Below are positions 29,119 through 36,136 of a stretch of 64,000 bases of DNA, one piece after another. The notes below the pieces were generated by a model. That model did not search any database. It was given only the letters and a program-made list of their open reading frames with translations, and was not told the origin of the DNA. This stretch comes from Flavobacterium sp. GT3R68 (lineage in GTDB: Bacteria; Bacteroidota; Bacteroidia; Flavobacteriales; Flavobacteriaceae). The position numbers were made by a program, and so were the translations under genes. How positions within the stretch are numbered: the first letter of the stretch is position 1; each line of letters opens with the position of its first letter. The stretch is taken from NCBI RefSeq assembly GCF_007109225.1, contig NZ_VJZK01000004.1:62001-126000 (forward strand), given 5' to 3'.

Positions 29119-29277
29119 GATAATTTTTTTAATTATGGTTTTGAATTAGAGCAACATACGCGGATTTCGCCAGAGGTTGGTCCAAATTAGGGTGCAAAGA
29201 TAGAAAAAATGTTTAAAGTTTAAAATTTTTCTTGTTTAAAGTTTATCGAAACTTGTAATTCCAACTTAAAACTAATT

Positions 29278-29955
29278 TTATTCCTCCAATAAATCAGGTC
29301 TTCTGTTCTTCGTATGTTCGTAGGCCATGTCTTCACGCCATTTGTCTATTTTGGCAAAATGGCCGCTGGTCAATACCTCCGGAACTTTCCAGCCTTTGTA
29401 ATCGGCAGGTCGTGTATAAATAGGAGGCGAAAGTAAATTGTCCTGAAAACTATCGGTCAGTGCCGAAGTCTCATCACTCAAAACTCCCGGAATCAAACGG
29501 ATCAATGCATCGGATAACACCAAAGCACCCAATTCGCCGCCGGATAAAACATAATCACCAATCGAAATCTCTTTCGTGATAAAATGATCGCGCACCCGTT
29601 GGTCTACACCTTTATAATGTCCGCAAAGAATAATGATATTCTCGTACATCGACATCGTATTGGCCATTTTCTGGTTCAGGGTTTCGCCGTCCGGAGTCAT
29701 ATAGATGATTTCGTCGTATTCCCTTTCACTCTTCAGATGCGTGATACAGGCATCAATCGGCTGCACCGTCATCACCATTCCGGCACCACCGCCAAACGGA
29801 TAATCATCGACACTTTTTTGTCTGTTGGTCGTATAATCCCGAAGATTGTGAAAGTGAACCTCCACAATCCCTTTGTCAATCGCCCGTTTCATAATCGAAG
29901 CTTCAAATGGGCTTCGCAGTAATTCGGGCAAAACGGTAACAATATCAATGCGCAT
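29278..29955 (-). CDS. trmD: tRNA (guanine(37)-N1)-methyltransferase
   Basis: Methylates G37 of tRNAs that read CNN codons, preventing frameshifting. The start is set at the ATG giving [13 protein letters not shown], the conserved TrmD N-terminus. A frame reaching 30039 would cross a -7-like box (TACCTTTG, 29991-29984). The 225 residues hold the SAM-binding knot segment [11 protein letters not shown] and [10 protein letters not shown], and the end matches the family ([12 protein letters not shown]). The dispersed repeat lies upstream at 30017-30099, so the promoter of trmD sits between the repeat and the gene. Confidence 0.96.
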   Translation of the reverse strand: MRIDIVTVLPELLRSPFEASIMKRAIDKGIVEVHFHNLRDYTTNRQKSVDDYPFGGGAGMVMTVQPIDACITHLKSEREYDEIIYMTPDGETLNQKMANTMSMYENIIILCGHYKGVDQRVRDHFITKEISIGDYVLSGGELGALVLSDALIRLIPGVLSDETSALTDSFQDNLLSPPIYTRPADYKGWKVPEVLTSGHFAKIDKWREDMAYEHTKNRRPDLLEE

Positions 29956-30016
29956 AATTTTATTTCTAAGTTTATCTGAGCGGCAAAGGTACAAAGTTTC
30001 AGGTATATTTATGTTC

Positions 30017-30099
30017 AGGAGCCGTTTCCCGCTTTCCACTCTATCTTTTCCTGCTTAAAGAAAGCAGCAAAAGGATGCCGTTGCAATCGGGGCTAGGGA
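30017..30099 (+). repeat. Dispersed intergenic palindromic repeat, copy A
   Basis: 83 nt between trmD and a divergent acetyltransferase gene. It shares both ends with the element at 53451-53528: AGGAGC at the left, TTCCCGCT shortly after, TATCTT before the centre, then AAGGAT and ATCGGGGCTAGGGA at the right. The centre is an imperfect stem (CTGCTT with AAGCAG, flanked by TTTT/AAAA) that differs in sequence from copy B but keeps its pairing. The outer ends can also pair (AGCC with GGCT, CCC with GGG). Similar elements are scattered in flavobacterial genomes as far as I recall. Confidence 0.7.
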
Positions 30100-30177
30100 A
30101 ATCGCATTCAATTTGAATACCATATTGAAGATATTACCATTTTTCAATATTAGCATATCTAACTATTACAAAGAAGA

Positions 30178-30624
30178 ATGATAATCAAAAGAACAAATTC
30201 GGAAGACCTTGATTTTCAACAACTGGTAAAGCAATTGGATGTGGATTTAAAAATCCGTGATGGGGATGCCCATGATTTTTATGCCCAATTCAATACTATC
30301 GACACGATAAAATATGCTGTAGTTGCTTATGACCAAAATGAAGCGGTAGGCTGTGGCGCCATCAGACAGTTCTCCGACGATACGATGGAAGTGAAAAGAA
30401 TGTTTGTGGTTCGCGCTCAACGCGGAAAAGGCATCGAATCCATAATCCTGAAGGAATTGGAAAATTGGACTACAGAACTTCATTTTCATACCTGTATATT
30501 GGAAACCGGTCACAACCAACCCGAGGCCATTGAACTCTATAGAAAGAATAACTATGCCATTATCCCAAACTACGGCAACTACGCCGAAGTGGAAAATAGT
30601 GTTTGCTTCAGAAAAGAGTTATAA
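30178..30624 (+). CDS. GNAT family N-acetyltransferase
   Basis: 148 residues with the acetyl-CoA-binding fold: beta strands around DQNEAVGCGAIR, the EVKRMFVV strand, then the pyrophosphate loop RAQRGKGIES. The canonical Q/RxxGxG/A motif is present as RGKGIE. The C-terminal part holds the ELYRKNNYAIIPNYGNY segment common to small-molecule or amino-acid acetyltransferases. Substrate is unknown. The start lies 78 nt after the dispersed repeat. Its last two codons overlap the end of the converging DUF4242 gene by 6 nt, which implies overlapping 3' ends of the two mRNAs. Confidence 0.85.
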   Translation: MIIKRTNSEDLDFQQLVKQLDVDLKIRDGDAHDFYAQFNTIDTIKYAVVAYDQNEAVGCGAIRQFSDDTMEVKRMFVVRAQRGKGIESIILKELENWTTELHFHTCILETGHNQPEAIELYRKNNYAIIPNYGNYAEVENSVCFRKEL

Positions 30625-30894
30625 TTCTGCGGTGGCAGGATCAATAACCGCTGAAACTTCTGTGACAACGTTTGCGGGAAATCCTCCTTCTTTTGCGTGT
30701 TCGCGAACCATGTCTTCATTGGCCGCATTGTAAATACAATAAATCTTGTCAGTTGCAACATAACTGTGGACCCATTCTATTGCAGGCCCCATATTTTTTA
30801 ATACTCCACAGGATTTCTGTGCTATTTCTTTTAGCTGCTCCGGTGTTAATTTACCGGCGCCGGGAAGTTCCCGTTCTATTACGTATTGTGGCAT
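30619..30894 (-). CDS. DUF4242 family small protein
   Basis: 91 residues starting MPQYVIERELPGAGKLTPEQLKEIAQKS, the DUF4242 hallmark, with a ferredoxin-like alpha-beta pattern and the segment VHSYVATDKIYCIYNAANEDMVREHA. The Streptomyces relative SCO4226 is a nickel-binding protein. Whether the metal-binding residues are kept here cannot be told with certainty, although a His and a Cys fall in the expected region. It overlaps the acetyltransferase gene by 6 nt at the 3' ends. There is no operon partner on its strand. Confidence 0.8.
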   Translation of the reverse strand: MPQYVIERELPGAGKLTPEQLKEIAQKSCGVLKNMGPAIEWVHSYVATDKIYCIYNAANEDMVREHAKEGGFPANVVTEVSAVIDPATAEL

Positions 30895-31081
30895 GGTTTT
30901 AAAATTTGAATTTGTACTTTAAATTTACAAAAATAAAATGGGTAAAAATAAAACGGTTTTAAATATTTAACACTTAATACCTTGAGCCATAATTAAAAAA
31001 AATTCGGTTAATCGGAATCTTTAGGTACTGATTTAATCAATAGTAAAGTTGCTCTGCATTGTCAATTTTATAATTTACACA

Positions 31082-31114
31082 TTGGGCCATTCTATAATTT
31101 AATTCGTAAATTTG
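31082..31114 (+). promoter_or_regulatory. Putative promoter of the dual peptidyl-prolyl isomerase
   Basis: TTG at 31082-31084, a 22-nt spacer and TAAATTTG at 31107-31114, 22 nt before the ATG at 31137. Both boxes fit the flavobacterial consensus. Confidence 0.55.
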
Positions 31115-31136
31115 CCTTTTATAAAAACAAACAATC

Positions 31137-32069
31137 ATGGAAAACGGAATATACGCTAAATTTAATACCACAAAAGGGGCAATTTTAGTAAAACTGGCTC
31201 ACGATTTAACGCCGGGAACTGTTGGGAACTTCGTAGCTCTGGCAGAAGGTAATTTGGAAAACAAAATAAAACCACAAGGAGTAAAATTCTATGACGGTTT
31301 GAAATTCCACAGGGTGATTCCTAATTTTATGATCCAGGGCGGTTGCCCACAAGGAACAGGAACGGGAGATCCGGGTTACAAATTTGATGATGAATTTCAC
31401 CCAACTTTGAAACATGATAAACCGGGAGTTTTAGCCATGGCTAATTCAGGTCCAAATACAAATGGTTCTCAATTTTACATTACACACGTATCAACGGATT
31501 GGTTGGATAACAAACATACTGTTTTCGGACATGTGGTGGAAGGCCAGGAAATTGTTGACGCTATAGAGCAAGGTGATGTTTTGGAAAATCTTGAAATCGT
31601 AAGGGTAGGAGACGAAGCCAAAAATTGGAATGCAATTGAGGCATTCATCAGCTTTAAAGGAGAACGTAATAAACGTGATGCTTCGTTAATAGCGGAAGCG
31701 GAAGCTAAAATGGAAAAATTGGCTGCCGGTTTCGAAAAAACGGATAGCGGTTTGCGTTACCAATTCATCCAAAGAGGGAATGGTAAAAAAGCACAAAACG
31801 GTAAAACAGTTTCGGTTCATTATACTGGACAATTAGAAGACGGAAAAGTTTTCGACAGTTCATATCCAAGAAAAAAACCAATCGAATTTCCATTAGGACA
31901 AGGAAATGTAATCGAAGGTTGGGACGAAGGTATCGCTCTGTTGCAAGTAGGTGACAAAGCACGTTTCGTTATTCCGGCACATTTAGGTTACGGATCTCGC
32001 GGTGCTGGCGGAGCAATTCCCCCGAACGCTACGTTGATTTTTGATGTTGAATTGATGGATGTGAAATAA
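31137..32069 (+). CDS. Dual-domain peptidyl-prolyl isomerase (cyclophilin + FKBP)
   Basis: A cytoplasmic-looking protein-folding enzyme of 310 residues; there is no signal peptide. Residues 1-160 are a cyclophilin: TVGNFVALAEG, FHRVIPNFMIQGG with the catalytic Arg, and ANSGPNTNGSQFYI. Residues from about 200 are an FKBP domain: VSVHYTGQLEDGKVFDSS, VIEGWDEGI, and AHLGYGSRGAGGAIPPNATLIFDVEL. The linker is Ala/Glu/Lys-rich. Having both isomerase folds in one chain is unusual but known for flavobacteria, where such proteins have been called CFBP. The gene has its own promoter and terminator. Confidence 0.95.
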   Translation: MENGIYAKFNTTKGAILVKLAHDLTPGTVGNFVALAEGNLENKIKPQGVKFYDGLKFHRVIPNFMIQGGCPQGTGTGDPGYKFDDEFHPTLKHDKPGVLAMANSGPNTNGSQFYITHVSTDWLDNKHTVFGHVVEGQEIVDAIEQGDVLENLEIVRVGDEAKNWNAIEAFISFKGERNKRDASLIAEAEAKMEKLAAGFEKTDSGLRYQFIQRGNGKKAQNGKTVSVHYTGQLEDGKVFDSSYPRKKPIEFPLGQGNVIEGWDEGIALLQVGDKARFVIPAHLGYGSRGAGGAIPPNATLIFDVELMDVK

Positions 32070-32091
32070 TTTCTCGTCAACCTAATAAAAT

Positions 32092-32116
32092 AGCTCTCGT
32101 TTTGGGAGCTTTTTTT
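32092..32116 (+). terminator. Intrinsic terminator
   Basis: AGCTCTC pairs with GGGAGCT (one G-T pair) across a GTTTT loop, followed by a T run. Confidence 0.82.
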
Positions 32117-32141
32117 ATATTTACTTTTTAAATCCTACAAT

Positions 32142-32435
32142 ATGAAAACAAAAATAATCGGTACGCTGGCATTAGGGGCAATAATTTATTCCTGTGCTCC
32201 GAAGGCGGTAGTGCAAACAACTCCTGCACCTGTTAAAGACGTTGCTCTTAGTGAAGAATTGGCTCAGGGGAAAAGCCTCTACGAAAGTAATTGTGCCCGA
32301 TGCCATAAATTATTTGAACCCTCAAGTCATACCAAGGAGGAATGGAAACCGATTGTTACTAGAATGCAGAAAAAATCTAAAATTGATGATGTTCAAACGG
32401 CCAGTATTTACAACTATGTAACGTATGCTTTATAA
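32142..32435 (+). CDS. Small c-type cytochrome-like lipoprotein
   Basis: 97 residues. Residues 1-18 are a lipoprotein signal (LGAIIYSC, Cys18), so the mature part is probably membrane-anchored in the periplasm. A single haem c motif CARCH (51-55) follows NLYES-like residues, and a Met in the TRMQKK segment could be the distal haem ligand. The protein is short, with one haem site, and looks like a monohaem electron-transfer protein. It is followed after 12 nt by a small membrane protein gene, probably in one operon. Redox partners are not evident here. Confidence 0.82.
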   Translation: MKTKIIGTLALGAIIYSCAPKAVVQTTPAPVKDVALSEELAQGKSLYESNCARCHKLFEPSSHTKEEWKPIVTRMQKKSKIDDVQTASIYNYVTYAL

Positions 32436-32447
32436 TACATTTTTAAA

Positions 32448-32759
32448 ATGAAAATTAATAAAAAAACGATACTCATTGGGTGTTATATTCTGTCCCTAAT
32501 CCTAATATTGACAGGTGTTATTTTCAAAATCAATCATTGGGATGCTCCTTATTTATCATTATTAGAAGTCGGATTGCTTTCCAGTCTACTATTTATGGTT
32601 TTGGCTATTGCAGAAATTGTTACATCAAAGCGTATCGATACCGGTGAAAAAATATTGTGGGTTATGGGGTTTCTCGTTATGTCAACGGTGGCAGGCCTAA
32701 TTTATTTACTGTCCGGTAGAAAAACAGTGGTTGAGCAAAAGCCAAAAGAAATTTCCTAA
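32448..32759 (+). CDS. Small three-helix membrane protein (GldL-like N-terminal segment)
   Basis: 103 residues, with hydrophobic helices at about 8-26, 38-55 and 68-88. The segment GVIFKINHWDAPYLSLLEVGLLSS resembles the membrane part of the gliding-motility protein GldL and the short related proteins found widely in Bacteroidota. It lacks the long cytoplasmic part of GldL. It starts 12 nt after the cytochrome-like gene and ends before a terminator. Function is unknown; membrane partner of the haem lipoprotein is one possibility, not shown. Confidence 0.68.
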   Translation: MKINKKTILIGCYILSLILILTGVIFKINHWDAPYLSLLEVGLLSSLLFMVLAIAEIVTSKRIDTGEKILWVMGFLVMSTVAGLIYLLSGRKTVVEQKPKEIS

Positions 32760-32777
32760 ACTCAGATAAAACATAAT

Positions 32778-32807
32778 AAAAAAGCACTCATCAGAGTGCT
32801 TTTTTAT
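32778..32807. terminator. Bidirectional terminator
   Basis: An 11-bp perfect stem AAAAAGCACTC/GAGTGCTTTTT with an ATCA loop, between two converging genes. Confidence 0.9.
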
Positions 32808-32813
32808 TAAAAT

Positions 32814-33368
32814 TTACTTCCATTTAATATTACAGCCAATGCTTGGTTTTTGCTTCGGATAAATTAATCTGTTGTAAATGACGCCATCAATGGCACCTCG
32901 CAAATCACTGCCGCTCAATGGGATTCCATTACCTGGCCGGCTATCATCCAATTGTCCGCGATAAACCAACCGATCCTGATTGTCAAATAAAAAGAAATCG
33001 GGCGTACAGGCAGCATCGTAAGCTTTTGCGGTTTCCTGCGATTCATCATAAAAATACGGAAACCTGAAATCGTTTTCAAAAGCAAATTCGGCCATCAATT
33101 GCGGCCCATCTTGAGGATATTTTACAGCATCATTACTGGAAATGGCGATGAATCCAATTCCCTGTACCCGATAATCATTGGCTATCATCAGAATTTCTTC
33201 GAGAACATGATGCACAAACGGACAATGATTGCAAATAAACATTACGACAGTCCCTTTTTCGCCTTTCAAATTGGAAAAAGAAAACCAATCGCCCGAAATG
33301 GTGTCTTTCAGATTAAATTCGGGAGCGACAGTTCCTAAAGCTACCATGGTGGATGGGGTTTGTGCCAT
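32814..33368 (-). CDS. Thioredoxin-fold protein, peroxiredoxin/TlpA-like
   Basis: 184 residues without a signal peptide. The redox motif is C46-N-H-C49, in MFICNHCPFVHH, after an AhpC/TSA-like start (GTVAPEFNLKD). The body keeps DSRPGNGIPLSG, a segment seen in the thioredoxin-family proteins of this group. The CNHC motif with two histidines nearby suggests a resolving-type disulfide reductase or thiol peroxidase; the sequence does not decide which. It converges on the 32142-32759 operon across a shared terminator. Confidence 0.85.
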   Translation of the reverse strand: MAQTPSTMVALGTVAPEFNLKDTISGDWFSFSNLKGEKGTVVMFICNHCPFVHHVLEEILMIANDYRVQGIGFIAISSNDAVKYPQDGPQLMAEFAFENDFRFPYFYDESQETAKAYDAACTPDFFLFDNQDRLVYRGQLDDSRPGNGIPLSGSDLRGAIDGVIYNRLIYPKQKPSIGCNIKWK

Positions 33369-33476
33369 TTTTTTGTTTTTTTAAATTAATTAAATGCAGG
33401 TTAAAGTTAAGGAAAAACTCCACAAAATGGAACTAATTCGTAATTTAGTAAGCCATAAAACTTTAAAATTAAATAC

Positions 33477-33812
33477 ATGATGATGACATTTGAAGATTTT
33501 GAAAATGTGGAAATGCGTGTTGGGACTATTATCGAAGTGACTGATTTTCCAGAAGCCAGAAAACCGGCATACCAACTCACCATTGATTTTGGAATTAATA
33601 TCGGGATACTGAAATCATCTGCACAAATCACCAACCGCTATTCAAAAGAAGATTTAAAGGACCGTCAGATTATTGCCGTAGTAAATTTTCCCAAAAAACA
33701 AATTGGCAAATTCATGAGTGAATGCCTGGTTTTAGGTGCAATGGGAGATGCTAACGATATTGTCCTTTTACAGCCTGACTTTAAGGTGGAAAATGGCCAG
33801 CGAATCGCATAG
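33477..33812 (+). CDS. tRNA-binding/CsaA-like protein
   Basis: 111 residues that form a single OB-fold of the EMAP-II/CsaA type: FEDFENVEMRVGTIIEV, PARKPAYQLTIDFG-type strand, KSSAQITNRY and the end segment CLVLGAMGDANDIVLLQPD. CsaA members bind tRNA and have chaperone-like effects with the Sec system. Three in-frame ATG codons stand in a row at 33477, 33480 and 33483; the first is given, although any could be used. It is a single gene followed by about 100 nt of AT-rich spacer. Confidence 0.85.
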   Translation: MMMTFEDFENVEMRVGTIIEVTDFPEARKPAYQLTIDFGINIGILKSSAQITNRYSKEDLKDRQIIAVVNFPKKQIGKFMSECLVLGAMGDANDIVLLQPDFKVENGQRIA

Positions 33813-33909
33813 TTTTTCAAATTATATTAATGTTAATAGCTTATTATCAGTTGGTTAAATATCGTAAATTTGCAAGAGTACTTTAATTAGCTAATTTTAA
33901 ATAATTCAG

Positions 33910-35241
33910 ATGAAAGCGTCTTATTTAAATTTTAATAGGGACGAAACCATTGATGTCCGTCAGTTGATTCTGGAAAATTCTATCGAGTTGAATAACGAAC
34001 ACGATCTCGATAAACTGGTAGAAGCAATTGGGAATGCAAAATATGTATTGTTGGGAGAAGCCACCCACGGCACACATGAATACTACACTTGGCGGACAAA
34101 AATCAGTAAAAAACTGATTACACAGAAAGGATTTTCATTTATTGCGGTGGAAGGTGACTGGCCGGATTGTTATCGCTTGAACCGATATATTAAACATTAC
34201 AATGATTCCGGAACTAGCGCTTTGGAAGTTGTTCAGTCTTTCAATCGTTGGCCGACCTGGATGTGGGCCAATTGGGAAACCGTAGCATTAATAGAATGGC
34301 TTCGGGAGCACAATGAAAATGTGGGCAAAAAATCCAAAATTGGATTTTATGGTCTGGATGTGTATAGTCTTTGGGAATCTTTGGATATGGTCATTAAATA
34401 TCTCGATGAGAATGACCCTTCAGCTAAGCAATTTGCCCTGAAAGCTTTAGAGTGTTTTGAGCCCTACAATGATGACAGTCAGGGTTATGCCCATGCCACT
34501 CGTCTGGTATCTGTCAGTTGTGAAAAGGACGTTATAGAATTGTTGACAAAAATCAGAATGACTATCCCAACTTATGATTCAGATGCGGAAACGGCGATGA
34601 ATGTAGAACAGAACGCTCAGGTGATTGTCAATGCCGAACGCTATTATCGGGCGATGATAAGATCCGGTCCAAAATCATGGAATATCCGGGACACCCACAT
34701 GGTGGATACGTTAGATAATCTGATGAAATTCCATGGCGATAATGCCAAATCAATTATCTGGGAACACAACACACATATTGGTGATGCGCGAGCCACTCCT
34801 ATGGCTGATGAAGGAAGTATAAATGTAGGTCAGCTACTAAATGAATGTCATTCATCGGAAGAAGTGTTTGCGGTTGGTTTCGGATCGTATAAAGGTACCG
34901 TCATTGCAGGTCGGGAATGGGGTGATGTGATGCAAGTCATGCAAATCCCCGAAGCTGTAAAACACAGTTGGGAATATGAACTGCATAAACTGGATGCGAA
35001 AGACCGGATTGTTTTTATGAATGATTTCATGAAAGAAAGTATTGGAAAAAAGGAATTTGACCACCGCGCTATTGGTGTTGTGTATCGTCCTAAATACGAG
35101 AAATATGGAAATTATGTCCCAAGTAAAATGCCGTATCGGTATAACGCGTTTATTTATCTCGATGATACAACGGCACTACATCCAATTCAGATAAAACCTG
35201 ATGGACACAAAATGCCGGAAACGTTTCCTTTTGGAATTTAG
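33910..35241 (+). CDS. Erythromycin esterase family protein
   Basis: 443 residues of the Ere family. Characteristic segments are LLGEATHGTHEYY (catalytic His region), FIAVEGDWPDCYRLN (metal-binding or catalytic acid), and IIWEHNTHIGDAR. True macrolide esterases EreA/B are of this fold, but most chromosomal relatives in Bacteroidota have unknown substrates, so resistance should not be assumed. A TAAATTTG box at 33865-33872 precedes the start by about 37 nt. The Cys-rich bundle gene follows 43 nt later and may be cotranscribed. Confidence 0.85.
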   Translation: MKASYLNFNRDETIDVRQLILENSIELNNEHDLDKLVEAIGNAKYVLLGEATHGTHEYYTWRTKISKKLITQKGFSFIAVEGDWPDCYRLNRYIKHYNDSGTSALEVVQSFNRWPTWMWANWETVALIEWLREHNENVGKKSKIGFYGLDVYSLWESLDMVIKYLDENDPSAKQFALKALECFEPYNDDSQGYAHATRLVSVSCEKDVIELLTKIRMTIPTYDSDAETAMNVEQNAQVIVNAERYYRAMIRSGPKSWNIRDTHMVDTLDNLMKFHGDNAKSIIWEHNTHIGDARATPMADEGSINVGQLLNECHSSEEVFAVGFGSYKGTVIAGREWGDVMQVMQIPEAVKHSWEYELHKLDAKDRIVFMNDFMKESIGKKEFDHRAIGVVYRPKYEKYGNYVPSKMPYRYNAFIYLDDTTALHPIQIKPDGHKMPETFPFGI

Positions 35242-35284
35242 GACTTAATAAAAAGAATGGATTATAAACTTAAATATTTGTAAA

Positions 35285-35611
35285 ATGGAAAAGCAAAAAA
35301 TAATTGAAGTATTGCATTTTTGTGCTGCGCAATGTACACACTGCTATGATGCCTGTCATTTGGAAAAAGAAAATGATATGAGTCACTGCATGATGAATGA
35401 CCAGGATTGCGCTGATATTTGTCGGGTTACCGCGCAATTATTGGAACGAAATTCCGAGAATGCGGATATCTTTTTGAAATTATGTGGAGAAATGTGTGAA
35501 AGATGTGCCGCCGAATGCGACAAACACGGACACATGGAACATTGCAGAAAATGCGCCGAAGCGTGCCGTAAATGTGCAGCGATGTGTCACGAGCAAGAAA
35601 TGGCACATTAA
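35285..35611 (+). CDS. Four-helix-bundle Cys-rich copper-binding protein (DUF326)
   Basis: 108 residues with 16 cysteines spaced like copper-storage proteins (Csp): C13, C17, C20, C24, then C35, C42, C46, and a second group from C67 to C101, nearly all at 3- or 4-residue intervals on helices. No signal peptide is present, which points to a cytosolic form. The family is described as a four-helix-bundle copper-binding protein, storing Cu(I). It lies 43 nt after the erythromycin esterase-like gene and ends before a terminator. The link between the two genes is only positional. Confidence 0.85.
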   Translation: MEKQKIIEVLHFCAAQCTHCYDACHLEKENDMSHCMMNDQDCADICRVTAQLLERNSENADIFLKLCGEMCERCAAECDKHGHMEHCRKCAEACRKCAAMCHEQEMAH

Positions 35612-35633
35612 TTAGAATCTTTTGATACCAATA

Positions 35634-35667
35634 AAAAAGCCTGAAATCTTATAGACCTTCAGGCTTT
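35634..35667. terminator. Bidirectional terminator
   Basis: A 10-bp perfect stem AAAGCCTGAA/TTCAGGCTTT with a 12-nt loop. It separates the Cys-rich gene from the converging PUR-like gene. Confidence 0.82.
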
Positions 35668-35687
35668 ACGTTTTTGTCTAAACGATA

Positions 35688-36065
35688 TTAAATATCATCA
35701 AAACTGATATCGGTAAAAGTGGATATTTTCGGCATATCTTCTTCTGTTTTTTCAGAAGCATATTCTTTTTTGAAATCCTTTTGGTGTCTTTCAGAAATTA
35801 CTTCTTCACCTTTGTGGTTCAGGACGTAAGAGGTCATTTCCTCTAAGATTTCTGCAAAAGCGGAAAAATCCTCTTTGTATAAATAAATTTTGTGTTTTTT
35901 GAAATGAAATGAACCATCTTCTTCGGTAAATTTTTTACTTTCTGTAATGGTAATGTAGTAATCATCTGCTTTTGTCGCTCGTACATCGAAGAAATAAGTT
36001 CTCCTTCCTGCTCTTAAAACCTTAGAAAAAATTTCCTCTTTTTCTAACATATCATTTTCTCTCAT
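35688..36065 (-). CDS. PUR-alpha-like nucleic-acid-binding protein (DUF3276)
   Basis: 125 residues with the DUF3276/PUR family pattern: KVLRAGRRTYFFDVRATKADDYYITITESK, then FHFKKHKIYLYKEDFSAFAEIL. The relative in Borrelia (BpuR/Pur) binds nucleic acid as a dimer through beta strands. The C-terminal 40 residues are acidic and probably flexible. ATG codons at 36065 and 36050 are both possible; the second, MLEKEE, may be the true start. It is a single gene and a candidate global regulator; this role is not shown in flavobacteria from sequence alone. Confidence 0.82.
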   Translation of the reverse strand: MRENDMLEKEEIFSKVLRAGRRTYFFDVRATKADDYYITITESKKFTEEDGSFHFKKHKIYLYKEDFSAFAEILEEMTSYVLNHKGEEVISERHQKDFKKEYASEKTEEDMPKISTFTDISFDDI

Positions 36066-36136
36066 AATCGTTCTATCAATTTTGTTGTGTTAATTCCATT
36101 TCAAAAATGATAAAAATTGTATTACAAAACAAACAA

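Noticed and set aside
33910..35241. Macrolide resistance gene
   Set aside because: Only the esterase family fold is visible; most chromosomal relatives have unknown substrates, and there is no mobile context.
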